From Tannerella sp. (lineage in GTDB: Bacteria; Bacteroidota; Bacteroidia; Bacteroidales; Tannerellaceae), in contig JAISXP010000168.1 in NCBI GenBank assembly GCA_031270465.1, forward strand, positions 1 to 32,257: a stretch of 32,257 bases of DNA, read 5' to 3'. Positions 31,985-32,257 of this stretch are shown here, piece after piece (the first letter of the stretch is position 1; each line of letters begins with the position of its first letter). Under the pieces are notes generated by a model. It did no database searches, was not told where the DNA came from, and was given only the letters and a program-made list of their open reading frames with translations. The translations under genes were made by a program, and so were the position numbers.

Positions 31985-32257
31985 ATGAATAATAACGAAT
32001 TAAGTACAGAGCAAATCATTCTTGAAGCCGCCGAAGCGGAATTTCTCGAAAAAGGATATGGCAATGCGAAAACGGTTTCCATCGCTAAAAGAGCGGGCGT
32101 AGGTCATTCCATGCTACATTATTATTTCCGCACCAAAGAACAACTGTTTCAAAAGATTTTCAAGGAAAAAGTTCATACCCTTGCTCAAATGTTTGTCGGT
32201 ATATTTGAAAAAAACAGACCGTTTACGGAAACCGTCCGCCTTTTCGTAGAAACGCAA
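31985..32257 (+). CDS. TetR/AcrR family transcriptional regulator (partial, N-terminal 91 residues)
   Basis: The frame runs from the ATG at 31985 to the right edge, exactly 91 codons. The N-terminal DNA-binding domain is clear: IILEAAEAEFLEKGYGNAKT (11-30) is helix 1 and turn, VSIAKRAGVGHSMLHYYFRT (31-50) is the helix-turn-helix with the family's YYF(R/K)xK signature, followed by KEQLFQKIFKE. The ligand-binding half is outside the window, so the effector cannot be guessed. Such genes often precede efflux pump genes. Promoter and possible operator are immediately upstream. Confidence 0.93.
   Translation, partial: MNNNELSTEQIILEAAEAEFLEKGYGNAKTVSIAKRAGVGHSMLHYYFRTKEQLFQKIFKEKVHTLAQMFVGIFEKNRPFTETVRLFVETQ

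Overview
The window comes from a member of the Bacteroidales (Bacteroidota). The evidence is two SusC/SusD pairs, lipoprotein glycoside hydrolases, an ECF sigma/FecR pair of the Bacteroides-expanded type, and promoters of the Bacteroides form (TAnnTTTG, in one case with a perfectly spaced upstream TTTG). Genus cannot be fixed from sequence reading alone; a Dysgonomonadaceae- or Tannerellaceae-like genome would fit.

Positions 1-12736 (all minus strand) are polysaccharide utilisation locus 1 (PUL1). In transcription order it holds SusC1, SusD1, a 327-bp palindrome-rich gap, a Tat-type Gfo/Idh/MocA oxidoreductase, a DUF6807 (PmoA-like) protein, a second Gfo/Idh/MocA-like protein that is a lipoprotein, a GH43-CBM6 enzyme, and a GH9 enzyme that runs off the left edge. 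Upstream of SusC1 are a -7 box and two copies of an inverted repeat, TGTAAC-N16-GTTACA, spaced 42 bp apart. This is a good candidate operator for an unlinked activator.

Positions 13131-23022 (minus strand) are PUL2: ECF sigma factor, FecR anti-sigma factor, SusC2 with an N-terminal STN signalling domain, SusD2, and a GH78 alpha-L-rhamnosidase. The layout fits trans-envelope signalling, with substrate at the receptor passing through STN to FecR and then sigma. SusC2 carries a run of nine G inside its coding sequence, a possible slippage site. Two A6-CGCG-T6 palindromes lie between SusD2 and GH78.

Positions 23313-26910 (plus strand) hold a PstS-like periplasmic binding protein and an M14 zinc carboxypeptidase with a C-terminal amidotransferase-like region, separated by a GC-rich hairpin. 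A tRNA-Ser(CGA) with its own terminator follows on the minus strand.

Positions 27181-30983 (minus strand) are a tight four-gene operon: TPR/beta-propeller exported protein, NfeD-like protein, flotillin-like FloA, and uridine-phosphorylase-like enzyme. A small Spy-like periplasmic protein comes next (31136-31504). After it is an intergenic stretch with a composite inverted repeat, and then a TetR-family regulator on the plus strand that runs off the right edge.

The most unusual feature is the block of two exported Gfo/Idh/MocA-type proteins plus DUF6807 inside a PUL with only two conventional hydrolases. It suggests that oxidation-assisted (keto-glycoside type) chemistry takes part in glycan breakdown. 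This is inference, not something the sequence proves.
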